DNA of 64,000 nt from Stentor coeruleus (Eukaryota; Ciliophora; Heterotrichea; Heterotrichida; Stentoridae): NCBI GenBank assembly GCA_001970955.1, contig MPUH01000050.1:62001-126000 (forward strand), given 5' to 3'. This document shows positions 9,880 through 19,478 of the stretch, one piece after another. Within the stretch, counting starts at the first letter, position 1. Every line of letters begins with the position of its first letter. Position numbers and translations under genes: made by a program. The notes below the pieces were generated by a model. That model ran no database searches. It had not been told where the DNA came from and saw only the letters and a program-made list of their open reading frames with translations.

Positions 9880-10902
9880 ATGGAAAGCCAATCAAAGCCG
9901 GATCCTTTGGAAATACTATCTAAGATTATTATGCTGCATTTACAAAATAGCAATAGCAAAGCAGCATCAACAGATATAATTGAAATAAAGAATTATATTG
10001 ACTATGAACACCAAAACCTTCTTACAGTAACTTTATCGAATCCAAACCAAAGCGAATTATTAGATACTTTGTTAGAAATTTACAAGTTTATCTTTTTAAG
10101 TGCAATAAACGATGATTCTGAATGCAACCATCTTATTAAAGTTCTATTAGAAGTCCTAAGAAAACATCCAAAAACATCCAAAGCAGCCATATCAGAAATC
10201 ATAAAATATGCTACTAAAAAAGATTTTTCTAATGAACTTATAAAGAAATGCATCAATATTTCTGAAAAACACGAAGTTACTCAATGTGGAAGTTCTCTTT
10301 ATATAACAACTAAAGTTGGGCCATCTGGAGTAAGAATTGACAGAAACAAAAATACAAAATTACTCTCGGATACTGATGGAAGCATATCTTTAAAAAAAAA
10401 ATTATCATTAAGAATCAATTCTGAAATAATATTTAGTTGTGAGAATAAAGAATATTATATTATGCAAGAGAGTATTGAATCAATAGAATCTTCAGCTATG
10501 ATACAATGCGAAAATAGTATTTTGAGAAATGGTGATTGTTTTTCATATTTACAAACCCATATTTGTGTTGAAAATGCAGGGGATAATTTGATATTGCAAA
10601 TCAAGAAAGAAAATGAGGAGGAAGTTGAAAGATTAGTTTTATCGGATAGTGGGACTATTGGAGGTCATATATCAGCTAATTATAAAGATTCTCAGCTTAG
10701 ACCAAAACAGATTGATTTGATTAAAGATGATGAGAATTGGATTATTAAAAATACTTATGTTGATATTACTTTTTTTAAGTATTTGCATAATGCTTCCGAT
10801 TTTAATCGTGAGTCAGAGAAATTTAAAATTGATGCACCTAAAAGATTGCTTAAAGTTGAGGATTATGAGTTTGAGTTACTTCAAGAGAGTGATACTAAAT
10901 AA
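9880..10902 (+). CDS. FHA-like domain protein, 340 aa
   Basis: Residues 1-125 are helical with no recognised family. Residues about 140-330 are rich in beta strands and contain a degenerate FHA pattern: LSDSGTIGGHISANY resembles the IGR...N core, and DENWIIKNTYVDITF resembles the final strands. FHA domains bind phosphothreonine. Here the usual Arg of the GR motif is replaced (IGGH), so binding is doubtful. A second, earlier half-repeat (KLSLRINSEIIFSCENKEYYI) may be a second FHA fold. The gene sits 182 bases after the RINT1-like gene on the same strand. Confidence 0.7.
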   Translation: MESQSKPDPLEILSKIIMLHLQNSNSKAASTDIIEIKNYIDYEHQNLLTVTLSNPNQSELLDTLLEIYKFIFLSAINDDSECNHLIKVLLEVLRKHPKTSKAAISEIIKYATKKDFSNELIKKCINISEKHEVTQCGSSLYITTKVGPSGVRIDRNKNTKLLSDTDGSISLKKKLSLRINSEIIFSCENKEYYIMQESIESIESSAMIQCENSILRNGDCFSYLQTHICVENAGDNLILQIKKENEEEVERLVLSDSGTIGGHISANYKDSQLRPKQIDLIKDDENWIIKNTYVDITFFKYLHNASDFNRESEKFKIDAPKRLLKVEDYEFELLQESDTK

Positions 10903-11305
10903 AAGTAGGATTTTATTTTTAAATAGGGTAATACTATGTTTATGTTTAGTGTTGAGATAAGGTATATTATGTTATATTGTGAGAAAAAAATATAAAATAT
11001 TTTCAAGTTAGAAACTTATAGTTTAAAATGTTATTTTCTTAGTCTTTAAAGTTAGGTTTTCCATTTTTCCTTTAAATAATTTCGTCCCAAATATTACAAA
11101 TTATATTATCTTCCAAGACTATGTTTAAAATTATTCCAATAATTCTACTCTTTATTTTAGCATCTTAAAGATTTATTTAAGATTACAAAATCTATAACTA
11201 CACAATTTCTCATTAACATTGACACTTCTCATGATAAGAAAATCACAATAGAAAACTTTCATACATAGTTTTTTTTATCAGTATCAACATAGAAACTATA
11301 TAATA
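10903..11305. other. Convergent intergenic spacer
   Basis: 403 bases between the 3' ends of two convergent genes. AT-rich; no RNA gene or ORF recognised. Confidence 0.6.
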
Positions 11306-11992
11306 TTAATTAAGATTTTCATAAGTTATTGAGCTTTGTCGGCTATGGCATCTTGATGTTGAGTTTGATGGATAGTCATCATCATCTCCATTATGTTGCA
11401 TTAGATAATTGCTACAATCATTAGGATTATTTGATTGAGAACTATGAGAAAGTGAGTCTTCAGATACTTCAGAAGGAATCATAGGGGGTTTTTCAGGTTT
11501 GTTACGAATTCTATTAGCTGTAGCTTCTGTTGTTAAAAAAGCTGTGGGCACCGTTTCCATAGGTAAACGTGGAGATGTTAGAGGAGATGCTGAAAAAGGT
11601 GAAAATTCACGTTCGGTGTTTTCATAAGAATAAGGAAGAATGCTTGTATTTACTACTGTGCAGATTTCTGAAGATTTCCCTGTTGCTTCGTAAAGACCTA
11701 ATTGATAAGATAGCTCTTCGATATCTTTTATGTCGTATTTCTGCATGGAGTCTTTATCAGAAAAACTCTGTACTCGAGAAGATACTTTGAATAGCTCCTG
11801 ACGTAAAGCCTGAATATGGATTACAAGTCGATCTTGATTGATAACGTAGAGAAGATACTTAAGACTGTTTAATTCATTTGTGAGTTCTGCATTGGTCATT
11901 GAAAGTGCTTCATTGTTTCTGCTAGAGTTCTTCAGTTTATCAACTATTATTTGATCTAACTGAATTGAATTTGCATAAACCTCGCTTTTCAT
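11306..11992 (-). CDS. Coiled-coil protein with disordered C-terminus, 228 aa
   Basis: Residues 1-105 form a predicted coiled coil (ELTNELNSLKYLLYVINQDR). Residues 120-228 are low-complexity, rich in Ser, Pro, Asn and Thr, with many SP and TSP sites (FSASPLTSPRLP) that suggest regulation by proline-directed kinases. An acidic patch GDDDDY lies near the end. There is no enzyme motif, and I do not recognise the family. Confidence 0.75.
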   Translation of the reverse strand: MKSEVYANSIQLDQIIVDKLKNSSRNNEALSMTNAELTNELNSLKYLLYVINQDRLVIHIQALRQELFKVSSRVQSFSDKDSMQKYDIKDIEELSYQLGLYEATGKSSEICTVVNTSILPYSYENTEREFSPFSASPLTSPRLPMETVPTAFLTTEATANRIRNKPEKPPMIPSEVSEDSLSHSSQSNNPNDCSNYLMQHNGDDDDYPSNSTSRCHSRQSSITYENLN

Positions 11993-12715
11993 TATTATAT
12001 GATTATTAGATTATAGAATGATATTACTAATGTTTGGATATTAGGATTTATTTAGGATTGCGAGAAGTGAGCTAAGTAAGGGTTGGGTAAGAACAAAATA
12101 ATTAGGAAGTTTGAATTTAATAAGCAAAGTTAGGTTAAGATATTATAAAGTGGATTTAGAAGTAAAAGAATAAGAGATGTTTTTTTTTGGATGAAAGAAT
12201 CGATTTATGGTTTTTAGGGGCAAGATTTATGATTTCTGTTATAGAAAAAGCACACTATTTTTGAAAATGATTGCCATAGTATTTAAATTTTACCATACTT
12301 TAACTATTAATTTTATGCATTTTAGAATAGAAATAAAATACGACTTTTGAGATCTGATATCAGATATACAATTTTATAACCACCAGATACGAATACTTGA
12401 ATAAAAATAAAAGTTTCTAGATGTTTTAAAAATTACCAAATTTATATATAAAAGTAAACTAGTACCACTGAAAACTTCTTAATATTATAAAACTTCATTT
12501 ACAATTAGATTATCATATTCTAATTTACTAGTAATAAAAACTTCTAGTATGAGTATCTTTGTTTTCAAATAAAGCAATTAGCAAACCATCTATATAATAT
12601 AAACTATACTTAAAATAAACTATTTACTCAACCAAAAAATTCTCTTTTAAATGCAGCAACGAAAAAAAAAGGAAAGTATTTAATAAAACATTATATTGTT
12701 ATAAATCCATAGGAA
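11993..12715. other. Divergent intergenic spacer
   Basis: 723 bases that should contain the promoters of both flanking genes. Near 12352-12365 there is a perfect 14-base palindrome (ATCTGATATCAGAT). No coding frame is convincing. Confidence 0.55.
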
Positions 12716-13132
12716 ATGGTTAGTGTTGAGTATTATGTTTATGGGATCCTGTTTTACGTGCCAACCGCTGCATTGATTTCTTACATTCTTGCTATTTTCT
12801 ACGAGAACTATGAAGAAAGTAAACAGCATGAAGTAAAAGACGATAAGAAGATAAGGTCGAAAAAACAAGAAAATCAAGAAAAGCAAAAATCAGCACAACC
12901 ATCTGTAATACCTAAAGGAAAAGTTGGATATTGCAAATATTGTGAGATTTATTTGGTAAATGATAGTCATTACAATAATCATGTTGAAGGGAAAAAACAC
13001 AAAATTAATGTTGAAGGACATCATGGAAACTGGATAGAATTTATCGACGAAAGCATTTACAAAGAAAAATCCTCACAGAAAAAATACCAAAAAACCTCAG
13101 ATAAGGATTTCGAAGAAGGTTGGGTCTTGTAA
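12716..13132 (+). CDS. Membrane-anchored U1/matrin-type zinc finger, 138 aa
   Basis: Residues 5-29 are a hydrophobic helix (YYVYGILFYVPTAALISYIL) that could be a signal anchor. A Lys/Gln/Glu-rich linker follows (32-72). At 77-98 is a C2H2 finger of the U1/matrin type: YCKYCEIYL, then HYNNHVEGKKH, where the paired cysteines and the two histidines bind zinc. This finger class usually binds double-stranded RNA or acts in spliceosomal and ribosome-biogenesis proteins. Joining it to a membrane helix is unusual. The C-terminus is charged. The function is not known. Confidence 0.75.
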   Translation: MVSVEYYVYGILFYVPTAALISYILAIFYENYEESKQHEVKDDKKIRSKKQENQEKQKSAQPSVIPKGKVGYCKYCEIYLVNDSHYNNHVEGKKHKINVEGHHGNWIEFIDESIYKEKSSQKKYQKTSDKDFEEGWVL

Positions 13133-13362
13133 TTATTATACAGAATAAACCAAAAACGCAAGAACAAGGCACGCTAAGCATAAATAGTTATCTTTTAGTT
13201 ACATTCTGGGATTATCTTTTTTATAACTTCTTCATCTCTATATTTAATCTTTTCCCTTAATTCCATCTATCCTCTTTAATAGTTTTTTCCCTTTTTTTCG
13301 CTATAACAGCCACTTTTCGAAATCAATTCTTTAACCGCCAGCAAACAATTAATCATGAATAA

Positions 13363-13821
13363 ATGGAACATAAAAGAACCTTAGATAATATCCTCTATAC
13401 ACGAGTATCAATAGACCATACATTAAAACTTCTATCATCACGAAGTAGGTCAAACCTTCTCCTAACCAAAGACAACCCTCGTAAAAACTACATCCGTAAA
13501 TCATCACGTAAGATACTCAACAAAATCCCAAAACCAAAATTCCTCAACAAAGGTAAAGAAAACCAAGGCCTCTGTTTACAAATCATAGGAAGCAAAGAAA
13601 AAATTGAATCATACATCCACTTATCTAAAAAACGAATAGCAACTCCTGAAATCCTCAACACCTACAACAATAACCACTACCATCGTATTTCTTCCCCATT
13701 TCTAAACCTAAAGCCAAAAAGAGAAATTATAAAAATCGAACTACCTCAAGAACTTGAAGATTCTCTAAGTGATTTAGAAAGTATAACAATGGAAAGCAAG
13801 CTGAAAAATGTAAACTTCTAA
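13363..13821 (+). CDS. Unassigned basic protein, 152 aa
   Basis: The protein is Lys, Arg, Asn and Ser-rich through residues 1-115 and has a more acidic C-terminal 25 residues (QELEDSLSDLESITMES). There are no domains, membrane segments or known motifs. The clear ATG, unbroken frame and short distance to the next gene (31 bases) support a real gene. The basic composition could mean nucleic acid or microtubule binding, which is only inference. Confidence 0.65.
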   Translation: MEHKRTLDNILYTRVSIDHTLKLLSSRSRSNLLLTKDNPRKNYIRKSSRKILNKIPKPKFLNKGKENQGLCLQIIGSKEKIESYIHLSKKRIATPEILNTYNNNHYHRISSPFLNLKPKREIIKIELPQELEDSLSDLESITMESKLKNVNF

Positions 13822-13852
13822 GATTATTTATTTTAATATTATAGTATAATTC

Positions 13853-15175
13853 ATGGGAAATAGTTGCTGTCAAAGCAAACAAGTTCAATATTTTGAACAC
13901 TTTGAATACAATTCAAAGGTAGTATTAAGAATTATTGAAAGAGATAAAAGAAGTAATTATCGTGGTACATCAAATGTCCCATTTGAAGTCAATCCTCCTA
14001 TCGATCAACTTTATAGCATTTTCGATATTGGAAAAGCAAAATATAGAGCTTATGGTTGTGTCATCCCAGGACAGGACCCAAGAGGAGAAGTAATAAAACA
14101 GTGTCAAGACGCATATTCTTTTTTAGTAAAAGACAATATTTTCTTTGGGATGCTGTTTGATGGACATGGTAAAGAAGGACAAAAAGTTGCCCAGTTTTGT
14201 AAAGAGTTTATGTCATCATATTTTTTATCTAATACAAAGAAATTCGAAAAACATATACCGAAAACTTTAGAAGAATTAGTTTTACTTACAGATAGGGAAT
14301 TATGTTTAAGTCAGATTGATACTTATCTTTCTGGAAGTACGGCTGTTGTTATAGTTCTTAATTCAGATGGGGTTTTTGTAGGAAGTCTTGGAGATTCACG
14401 AGCTATTTTAGCTACTTTACCTAAAGATAAAGCTAAGATATCGATACCTTGTACTTGTGCGCCATTTAAAAGGGTCATACATCCATCAAGAATTTTATCC
14501 GCGTTACCTTTGACTGTGGATCAAAAACCTAATCATGAGGACGAACTCAAGAGGATTAGACGGGCTGGAGGTGTTGTAGAAAGAGTTACTAATGATATTG
14601 GAAATCCAATCGGCCCATATAGAGTTTGGAAGAGAAGGGGGAGTTTGCCCGGACTTGCTATGTCAAGATCTTTAGGAGATAGGTTAGCTCATGAAATCGG
14701 GGTTATTTCTGTGCCTGTTGTAAATTGTTTTGAGTTTTATCCGGCTCTTGATCAGTTTATTGTTGTTGCATCTGATGGTGTTTGGGATGTTATGGAAAAT
14801 ATTGAGGTTATAAATTTGGTTGATAAATTCAGAAATAACACAGCTTCATATGGGAATACTTATCCAGCTAAATCATGTAATACTACAATTGCTAGATTAG
14901 TTTGTGAAGAAGCTAGGTATAGATGGTTTGGTATTGTTGAAGATGAAGATGTTATGATTGATGATATTTCGTGTTTTGTTATTGAACTTAGTTCTGTTGA
15001 ACCTGGATTACCTTGGGATAGTGAAAATATAGTTGATAGAACTGTAAACACGCTAAAAAGTATTGTGATATGTGAAACGTTTGATATTGAGGATAATCAA
15101 ATTGTTAGGAAAGACCCTACTCGAGGAAGTGTTATGGAGGATAAAACGTCTTTAGAAATTGAGGTTCAGGAGTAA
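13853..15175 (+). CDS. PP2C-type Ser/Thr phosphatase, myristoylation candidate, 440 aa
   Basis: The PPM/PP2C motifs appear in order: QDAYSF, FDGHGKEG (metal-binding D103 and G104), SGSTAVVIVL, GDSRAIL, KPNHEDELKRIRRAGGVV, LAMSRSLGD, VVASDGVWDVMEN, and a final DDISCFVIEL carrying the last metal-binding Asp. The enzyme removes phosphate from Ser/Thr using two Mg or Mn ions. The N-terminus MGNSCCQ is a strong N-myristoylation site with cysteines for palmitoylation, so it probably sits on a membrane, as do similar protist PP2Cs. About 50 residues after the catalytic core are acidic and variable. All key residues are present. Confidence 0.93.
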   Translation: MGNSCCQSKQVQYFEHFEYNSKVVLRIIERDKRSNYRGTSNVPFEVNPPIDQLYSIFDIGKAKYRAYGCVIPGQDPRGEVIKQCQDAYSFLVKDNIFFGMLFDGHGKEGQKVAQFCKEFMSSYFLSNTKKFEKHIPKTLEELVLLTDRELCLSQIDTYLSGSTAVVIVLNSDGVFVGSLGDSRAILATLPKDKAKISIPCTCAPFKRVIHPSRILSALPLTVDQKPNHEDELKRIRRAGGVVERVTNDIGNPIGPYRVWKRRGSLPGLAMSRSLGDRLAHEIGVISVPVVNCFEFYPALDQFIVVASDGVWDVMENIEVINLVDKFRNNTASYGNTYPAKSCNTTIARLVCEEARYRWFGIVEDEDVMIDDISCFVIELSSVEPGLPWDSENIVDRTVNTLKSIVICETFDIEDNQIVRKDPTRGSVMEDKTSLEIEVQE

Positions 15176-15633
15176 AAGAATATAAATCTAATGGTTTTCT
15201 TTTAATAGTTTGATACTTATAAATCATTTTTTAATATTTAAGGCATATGTAAAGAGAATTAGGAGATATGTAAATTGTAAGTATTATAAAATTAAGAATT
15301 CTATAATTCCTATCACTAAAGGACTTTTAAGCATATAATAAACAATAAATTATCTTTATATTATACAACTTCAATAATCTAAATTCAATTTCATAATATT
15401 TAAGTCAAAAAAAAACCTTTAACCCTGCATCAACCTACACAATTAAAACACACCTTATTATAATTAAAATTAGCCTTTATTACAAAATTCTCAAAAATAT
15501 TCTGGATTTTATATAATTCCACTCAAAAATAAAATAATCTTATATCGCCATTCTATCAAAAACTGCATTCATAAGCATCCTCATCATCATTTATTACATT
15601 AGCAATCATTTAATAAACTAAGAAAATTACTTT
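15176..15633. other. Convergent intergenic spacer
   Basis: 458 bases between convergent 3' ends. I searched the minus strand here for the missing C-terminal domain of delta-COP and saw no suitable open frame or splice site. Confidence 0.6.
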
Positions 15634-16332
15634 CTATATTTCCATCCCTTTCTTTCCTCTAGAAACAAGTGTCATTCCTCCTTTAGGTTTCTTGACATTA
15701 CTAACCACTTGAGTTTCAACAACTTTTTCTTTTTCTTTCTCTGGTATAACAGGTCTCAAAGCTTCCCTTGGCATCTCTTCAATAGGTGGTAAACTTTTAT
15801 TATTCAAATTCTCCAAAGTTCTCTTCTTATCTAATTCCATCTGTTTTCTCTTAGCCTGTTCCTTAGCTTCCTGCATTTGAGCCTTTTGTTTTTCCTTAAA
15901 AATTCTCTCTTCAGCACTTTCCATATCAGCATAAGTCAAAATCTGTGATAAAGTCACACTTTCTCTATACCCTAAAGCAATAACATCATCAAATGCTAAT
16001 ATCAATTCAAAACTATTTTTCAATACATTCGCTTCGTCTGGACCAAATGGACAATAATGTTGAACAACCTTAGAAAGCAATCTTAAAGTTTCTATGTCTT
16101 CTATTATGTTGGAATCTTTTGAGGTTATTAATACTAGGTATATATCTTCGAGTGGCTGGTATACAAATCTTGCGTTTTCTTGATCTATGTATGTATGCTG
16201 ACGATCTGAATCAACAAGTTTGGCGAAGGAATTTAAAAAACCTTCTAAGCTACTGCGAGAAATCTCGAGAAATTGTCGGGCTAAGAGGATTTTGCCTTGC
16301 TTTGTCAGGAGAGATGCAGATATTACTACCAT
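15634..16332 (-). CDS. ARCN1: Delta-COP N-terminal longin half, 232 aa
   Basis: Residues 1-140 match the longin domain of coatomer delta: SASLLTKQGKILLARQF, then RFVYQPLEDIYLVLITSKDS and NIIEDIETLRLLSKVVQ, followed by the helix containing LAFDDVIALGYRE. Residues 140-180 are the charged linker helix, and 200-232 resemble the basic linker (KKPKGGMTLVSRGKKG). Full delta-COP is about 510 aa and ends in a mu-homology domain that binds cargo and Dsl1/NRZ. Here a TAG stops the frame right after the linker and no MHD follows. It could assemble with other coatomer subunits through the longin domain but not bind ligands through an MHD. A separate MHD gene elsewhere or a diverged paralog are both possible. 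Confidence 0.88.
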   Translation of the reverse strand: MVVISASLLTKQGKILLARQFLEISRSSLEGFLNSFAKLVDSDRQHTYIDQENARFVYQPLEDIYLVLITSKDSNIIEDIETLRLLSKVVQHYCPFGPDEANVLKNSFELILAFDDVIALGYRESVTLSQILTYADMESAEERIFKEKQKAQMQEAKEQAKRKQMELDKKRTLENLNNKSLPPIEEMPREALRPVIPEKEKEKVVETQVVSNVKKPKGGMTLVSRGKKGMEI

Positions 16333-16721
16333 GATGAATAGTTTTTTTTATAATGTTTAAGATTAGATAAGTAATATATGCAAGGATTATTACATTTCAA
16401 ATGACTATAGAAATGAAAGAGGATTTTTATAAGAGAATAATTAGATAAAGTTATTATGAGTATTTTTTTTAATAAATTTGTAAATTGATTATATGCGAAA
16501 TAAACCTTTAACTTAATTCCTAACAGCAGCAAGAAAATGTTTAGCATTAAGAAATTGCAAGCCTAAAAAAATATATCTTTAACCCATAATAAATTAACAA
16601 GTGAGTAATAAATTATTCCAAGAAACTCAATTCATCATACTATCTATAATCTTTTAGCATTTTAATAATCTCCATTGTTTTATGTTTTACTTCATATTAA
16701 CTATCTACCTTAAAATATAAA
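16333..16721. other. Divergent intergenic spacer
   Basis: 389 bases upstream of both delta-COP and the coiled-coil gene at 16722. AT-rich, with no distinct motif. Confidence 0.55.
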
Positions 16722-18149
16722 ATGAAAAGTTTAGACACTATATCTACAAGCACATGGTCTAATATCCCAGTCTGCATAATCCAAGCAATAAATCTACTAG
16801 TAGAAAAATCTTCTAAAAACACTAGCGAAATCGATGAATTAAAAAGTTCACTTTCAGACCTCATAATAAAATTCCAAGTAAAAACAACTCGTATAGACTC
16901 AACAGTCCAAGAGCTCACAGCAAGCTTTAAAACATTTCAATCATCAGCAAGTAAAGACATACAAGAACTTCAGCGAAAAACTGAAGAAAATGCTTCAAAC
17001 TCAGAAAAAAAACTGAAACTATTGAACGAAGTTGTGAATGAGGTAAAAAGCAAGCAAGGGTCTTTTTATGGGGAATTTAGAAAAGAAGTCCGTGATTTAA
17101 ACAACAAAATTGAGAAGTTTAAAACTGAAATCGAAGAGTTTTTAGAAGATCAAATTGATAGAATTCACAGAAATATTGAAGGTGTTGAGTCTAACAGCAC
17201 ACGAAAATTCAATAATTTACATGATGAACTGCAAAAAACTATAGACGAACTAGTAAAAAGACAAAAAAAACTTGAAGACTTGCAATCAATTAATAAGATC
17301 AGTTTAGCTAATCATGAAGAGCTTATAAATTCTCATACAGGGAAATTGCATGAATTAATTAATCAAGGAAATGATCATAGTAAAAAAATTGATGCTGCTA
17401 ATGAATCAATAGCTAGTATGAGTAATGTTATAGAAGCATTATCGAATCCTGTTATTGTTACAATATCAGATCATGATCATGACCATGATACTGATCATCA
17501 TGAACATCATGAAAATAATGAACATAATGAGCATCATAATTCTGAACTTAAGCCTACACAAAAAAATAAAGGTAGAGAAAGGCGAGCTTCTGAAATAAAT
17601 TTTATAAGCCCACTTATTGCTAAAATCCAAGAACTTGATGAAAAAATCGACGAAATTGAAGCTTCTAATAAAATCTCCTTACGAAACCTAGAAAATACTC
17701 AAAAGTCAGACCTTAATTCTACAAAAAGAAATATTGAAACTTGGGTAAACAACCAGATTTCATATCAAATTAACGAAAATTTTTCGAAAATAAAGACCAA
17801 ACTTGAATGGCTTCCTGATAAAGGTGAGGATATGAAAGCAATGAATGTTACTGAGGCTAGACTTTTTATGATTGAGTCTAGAATCAGAGGGGAAGAAAAA
17901 GCAAGGATTATCTCTGATCAAAAACTCCAAACAGATTTAGTAACTCTTAAAGAAGTGTCTTCTATAAAAACACAACATAGAAGAGCTAGTTTGTCTCCAC
18001 ATGATATAAAGTTTAACACTTTAGATGCAGAAAGGAGGATGAGAAAACATATAAGGGCACGTCCTAGTTCAGGAAACCCTTATAGAGAAATTATGATTAG
18101 TCAAGATAGGCAGAAAGAAAAAGTTGCAATAAAAGTAGAATCTTGTTAA
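16722..18149 (+). CDS. Coiled-coil protein with His/Asp run, 475 aa
   Basis: Residues 20-245 are a nearly continuous coiled coil rich in Glu, Lys, Ser and Asn. Residues 250-272 are an Asp/His/Glu run (DHDHDHDTDHHEHH) with ten histidines, a likely metal-binding or metal-buffering segment. Coiled coil resumes at about 295-400, and a basic Arg/Ser tail follows (HRRASLSP, RRMRKHIRARP). There is no enzyme motif. It looks like a structural or scaffold protein of the cell cortex or basal bodies, but I do not recognise the family. Confidence 0.8.
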   Translation: MKSLDTISTSTWSNIPVCIIQAINLLVEKSSKNTSEIDELKSSLSDLIIKFQVKTTRIDSTVQELTASFKTFQSSASKDIQELQRKTEENASNSEKKLKLLNEVVNEVKSKQGSFYGEFRKEVRDLNNKIEKFKTEIEEFLEDQIDRIHRNIEGVESNSTRKFNNLHDELQKTIDELVKRQKKLEDLQSINKISLANHEELINSHTGKLHELINQGNDHSKKIDAANESIASMSNVIEALSNPVIVTISDHDHDHDTDHHEHHENNEHNEHHNSELKPTQKNKGRERRASEINFISPLIAKIQELDEKIDEIEASNKISLRNLENTQKSDLNSTKRNIETWVNNQISYQINENFSKIKTKLEWLPDKGEDMKAMNVTEARLFMIESRIRGEEKARIISDQKLQTDLVTLKEVSSIKTQHRRASLSPHDIKFNTLDAERRMRKHIRARPSSGNPYREIMISQDRQKEKVAIKVESC

Positions 18150-18267
18150 TTGATAAACCTTCGACACCAACAATAATTTATAAAAATTCCAACATAAACC
18201 GCAAAACTTTTACATCAAAAATTTTTAAAATAAATTCTAACACATAAAATCCTCAACTTAATTAAAA

Positions 18268-18903
18268 ATGAACTTAATCAACCTTGCGAAAATTTTCCTT
18301 GTCAAACACAAATACTGTAGCAAATTCTCCTTATCAATAGGGCTTCAAATCAGCCTAGAAACTGCAGAAATATTAATGAATGAACTTGCCCTAGACACAG
18401 AAATCTTCCCAACATACACTCGTTTTATCGAAAATCGTATCGAAATCATAAAAGGTCTTAGGCCAGATAAAGGGTTTATTTATTCATTAAACTACTTAAA
18501 TCACAATGAGAATATTTATGAAATCGAATCAGAACTCAGATGTGAGTTTTTTACAAATGGACAAATCAAATACTTCCCTTCCCGCGTTGGGTGTTTTCTT
18601 CAAGACAAACGAAGAAATCATTTGACTCAAAGTCCAAAAGACTCATCTCCTGAAATCACAAAGAAATACATGACAAGAAAGGCTTCTGGTAAAAAACCTG
18701 ATAGGCAGGAAAAAAGAGAAGGATCTTTAGAAAAAATCTTAAAAGAAAATACATATACTATTGAAGAAGGGGATGAAAAAATGTCGAGACTACAGAAATA
18801 TTTGAAAAGAAAAGCTCCTGATACTAGTATTTTAGAGAAAAAACCAAAAAAGACTAAAGAGAATTTCCAACCAAAACTCACGAGCTTTTATTCAAATCGA
18901 TAA
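18268..18903 (+). CDS. POLD3/Cdc27-like protein with C-terminal PIP box, 211 aa
   Basis: The last 11 residues are QPKLTSFYSNR, a textbook PCNA-interacting (PIP) box: Gln201, Leu204 and the aromatic pair Phe207-Tyr208. Residues 1-100 contain a predicted winged-helix-like region (KFSLSIGLQISLETAEILMN) and a beta segment; residues 110-195 are basic and Lys-rich. The arrangement of N-terminal fold, disordered basic middle and extreme C-terminal PIP box is that of the third subunit of DNA polymerase delta (human POLD3, yeast Pol32, S. pombe Cdc27), although those are longer. It would then tether the replicative polymerase to PCNA. The N-terminal similarity is weak; another PCNA-bound protein is the alternative. 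Confidence 0.6.
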   Translation: MNLINLAKIFLVKHKYCSKFSLSIGLQISLETAEILMNELALDTEIFPTYTRFIENRIEIIKGLRPDKGFIYSLNYLNHNENIYEIESELRCEFFTNGQIKYFPSRVGCFLQDKRRNHLTQSPKDSSPEITKKYMTRKASGKKPDRQEKREGSLEKILKENTYTIEEGDEKMSRLQKYLKRKAPDTSILEKKPKKTKENFQPKLTSFYSNR

Positions 18904-19025
18904 TTAATCTTAAGTATTATAAACATAGAAGTATTTGATTTATAATAAAAAAATTATGTAATATATTTATTATCATCATAATATTGTAATAAATATCATC
19001 TCAATAAATTATAGTAATAATAAAT

Positions 19026-19478
19026 ATGCTGAGTTTCTTATTCAGAGGGTTCGCTACAAAAGCAGCAGCTGGTGTAACCAAGAATACTAAGGACTCTGCT
19101 GGTAAGCGTCTTGGAATCAAATGTTTTGGTGGCCATGAAGTGGGATATAACAAAATTTTAGTAAGGCAAAGAGGATTTAAGTGGCATCCAGGATGCAATG
19201 TCTTTGTTGGAAGAGATCACACTTTGCACTCAGCTGTAGAAGGAGTAGTAAAGCATGAGTTTAATGAAAAGATCAATAGGACTCTTATCCATGTAGTACC
19301 TTGGAAAATCCCACAAAGGCCAAAATTAGAGAAGCCATTTTGTTTTCATCCAGAACTATTTCCAGACAAGGCAGTAAATAATCCTCAGCCAGGTAATTAT
19401 GAGATTAAACTACGAAAAGTAAAGGCCGCTAAGCCAAAGGTTAACCAAGGAACACTATTGGCCGAGAGAAAATATTAA
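19026..19478 (+). CDS. MRPL27: Mitochondrial ribosomal protein bL27m, 150 aa
   Basis: Residues 1-15 are a short basic, hydrophobic mitochondrial leader (MLSFLFRGFATKAA). Then come the hallmark L27 blocks: TKNTKDSAGKRLGIKCFGG, ILVRQRGFKWHPGCNV and GRDHTLHSAVEGVV. bL27 sits near the peptidyl transferase centre of the large subunit. About 55 residues beyond the bacterial domain (80-85 aa) form a basic mitochondrial extension. No odd features; an ordinary essential gene. Confidence 0.95.
   Translation: MLSFLFRGFATKAAAGVTKNTKDSAGKRLGIKCFGGHEVGYNKILVRQRGFKWHPGCNVFVGRDHTLHSAVEGVVKHEFNEKINRTLIHVVPWKIPQRPKLEKPFCFHPELFPDKAVNNPQPGNYEIKLRKVKAAKPKVNQGTLLAERKY

Noticed and set aside
10727-10960. 77-codon plus-strand frame
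   Set aside because: Overlaps the end of the FHA-like gene in another frame; residues have no fold or motif.
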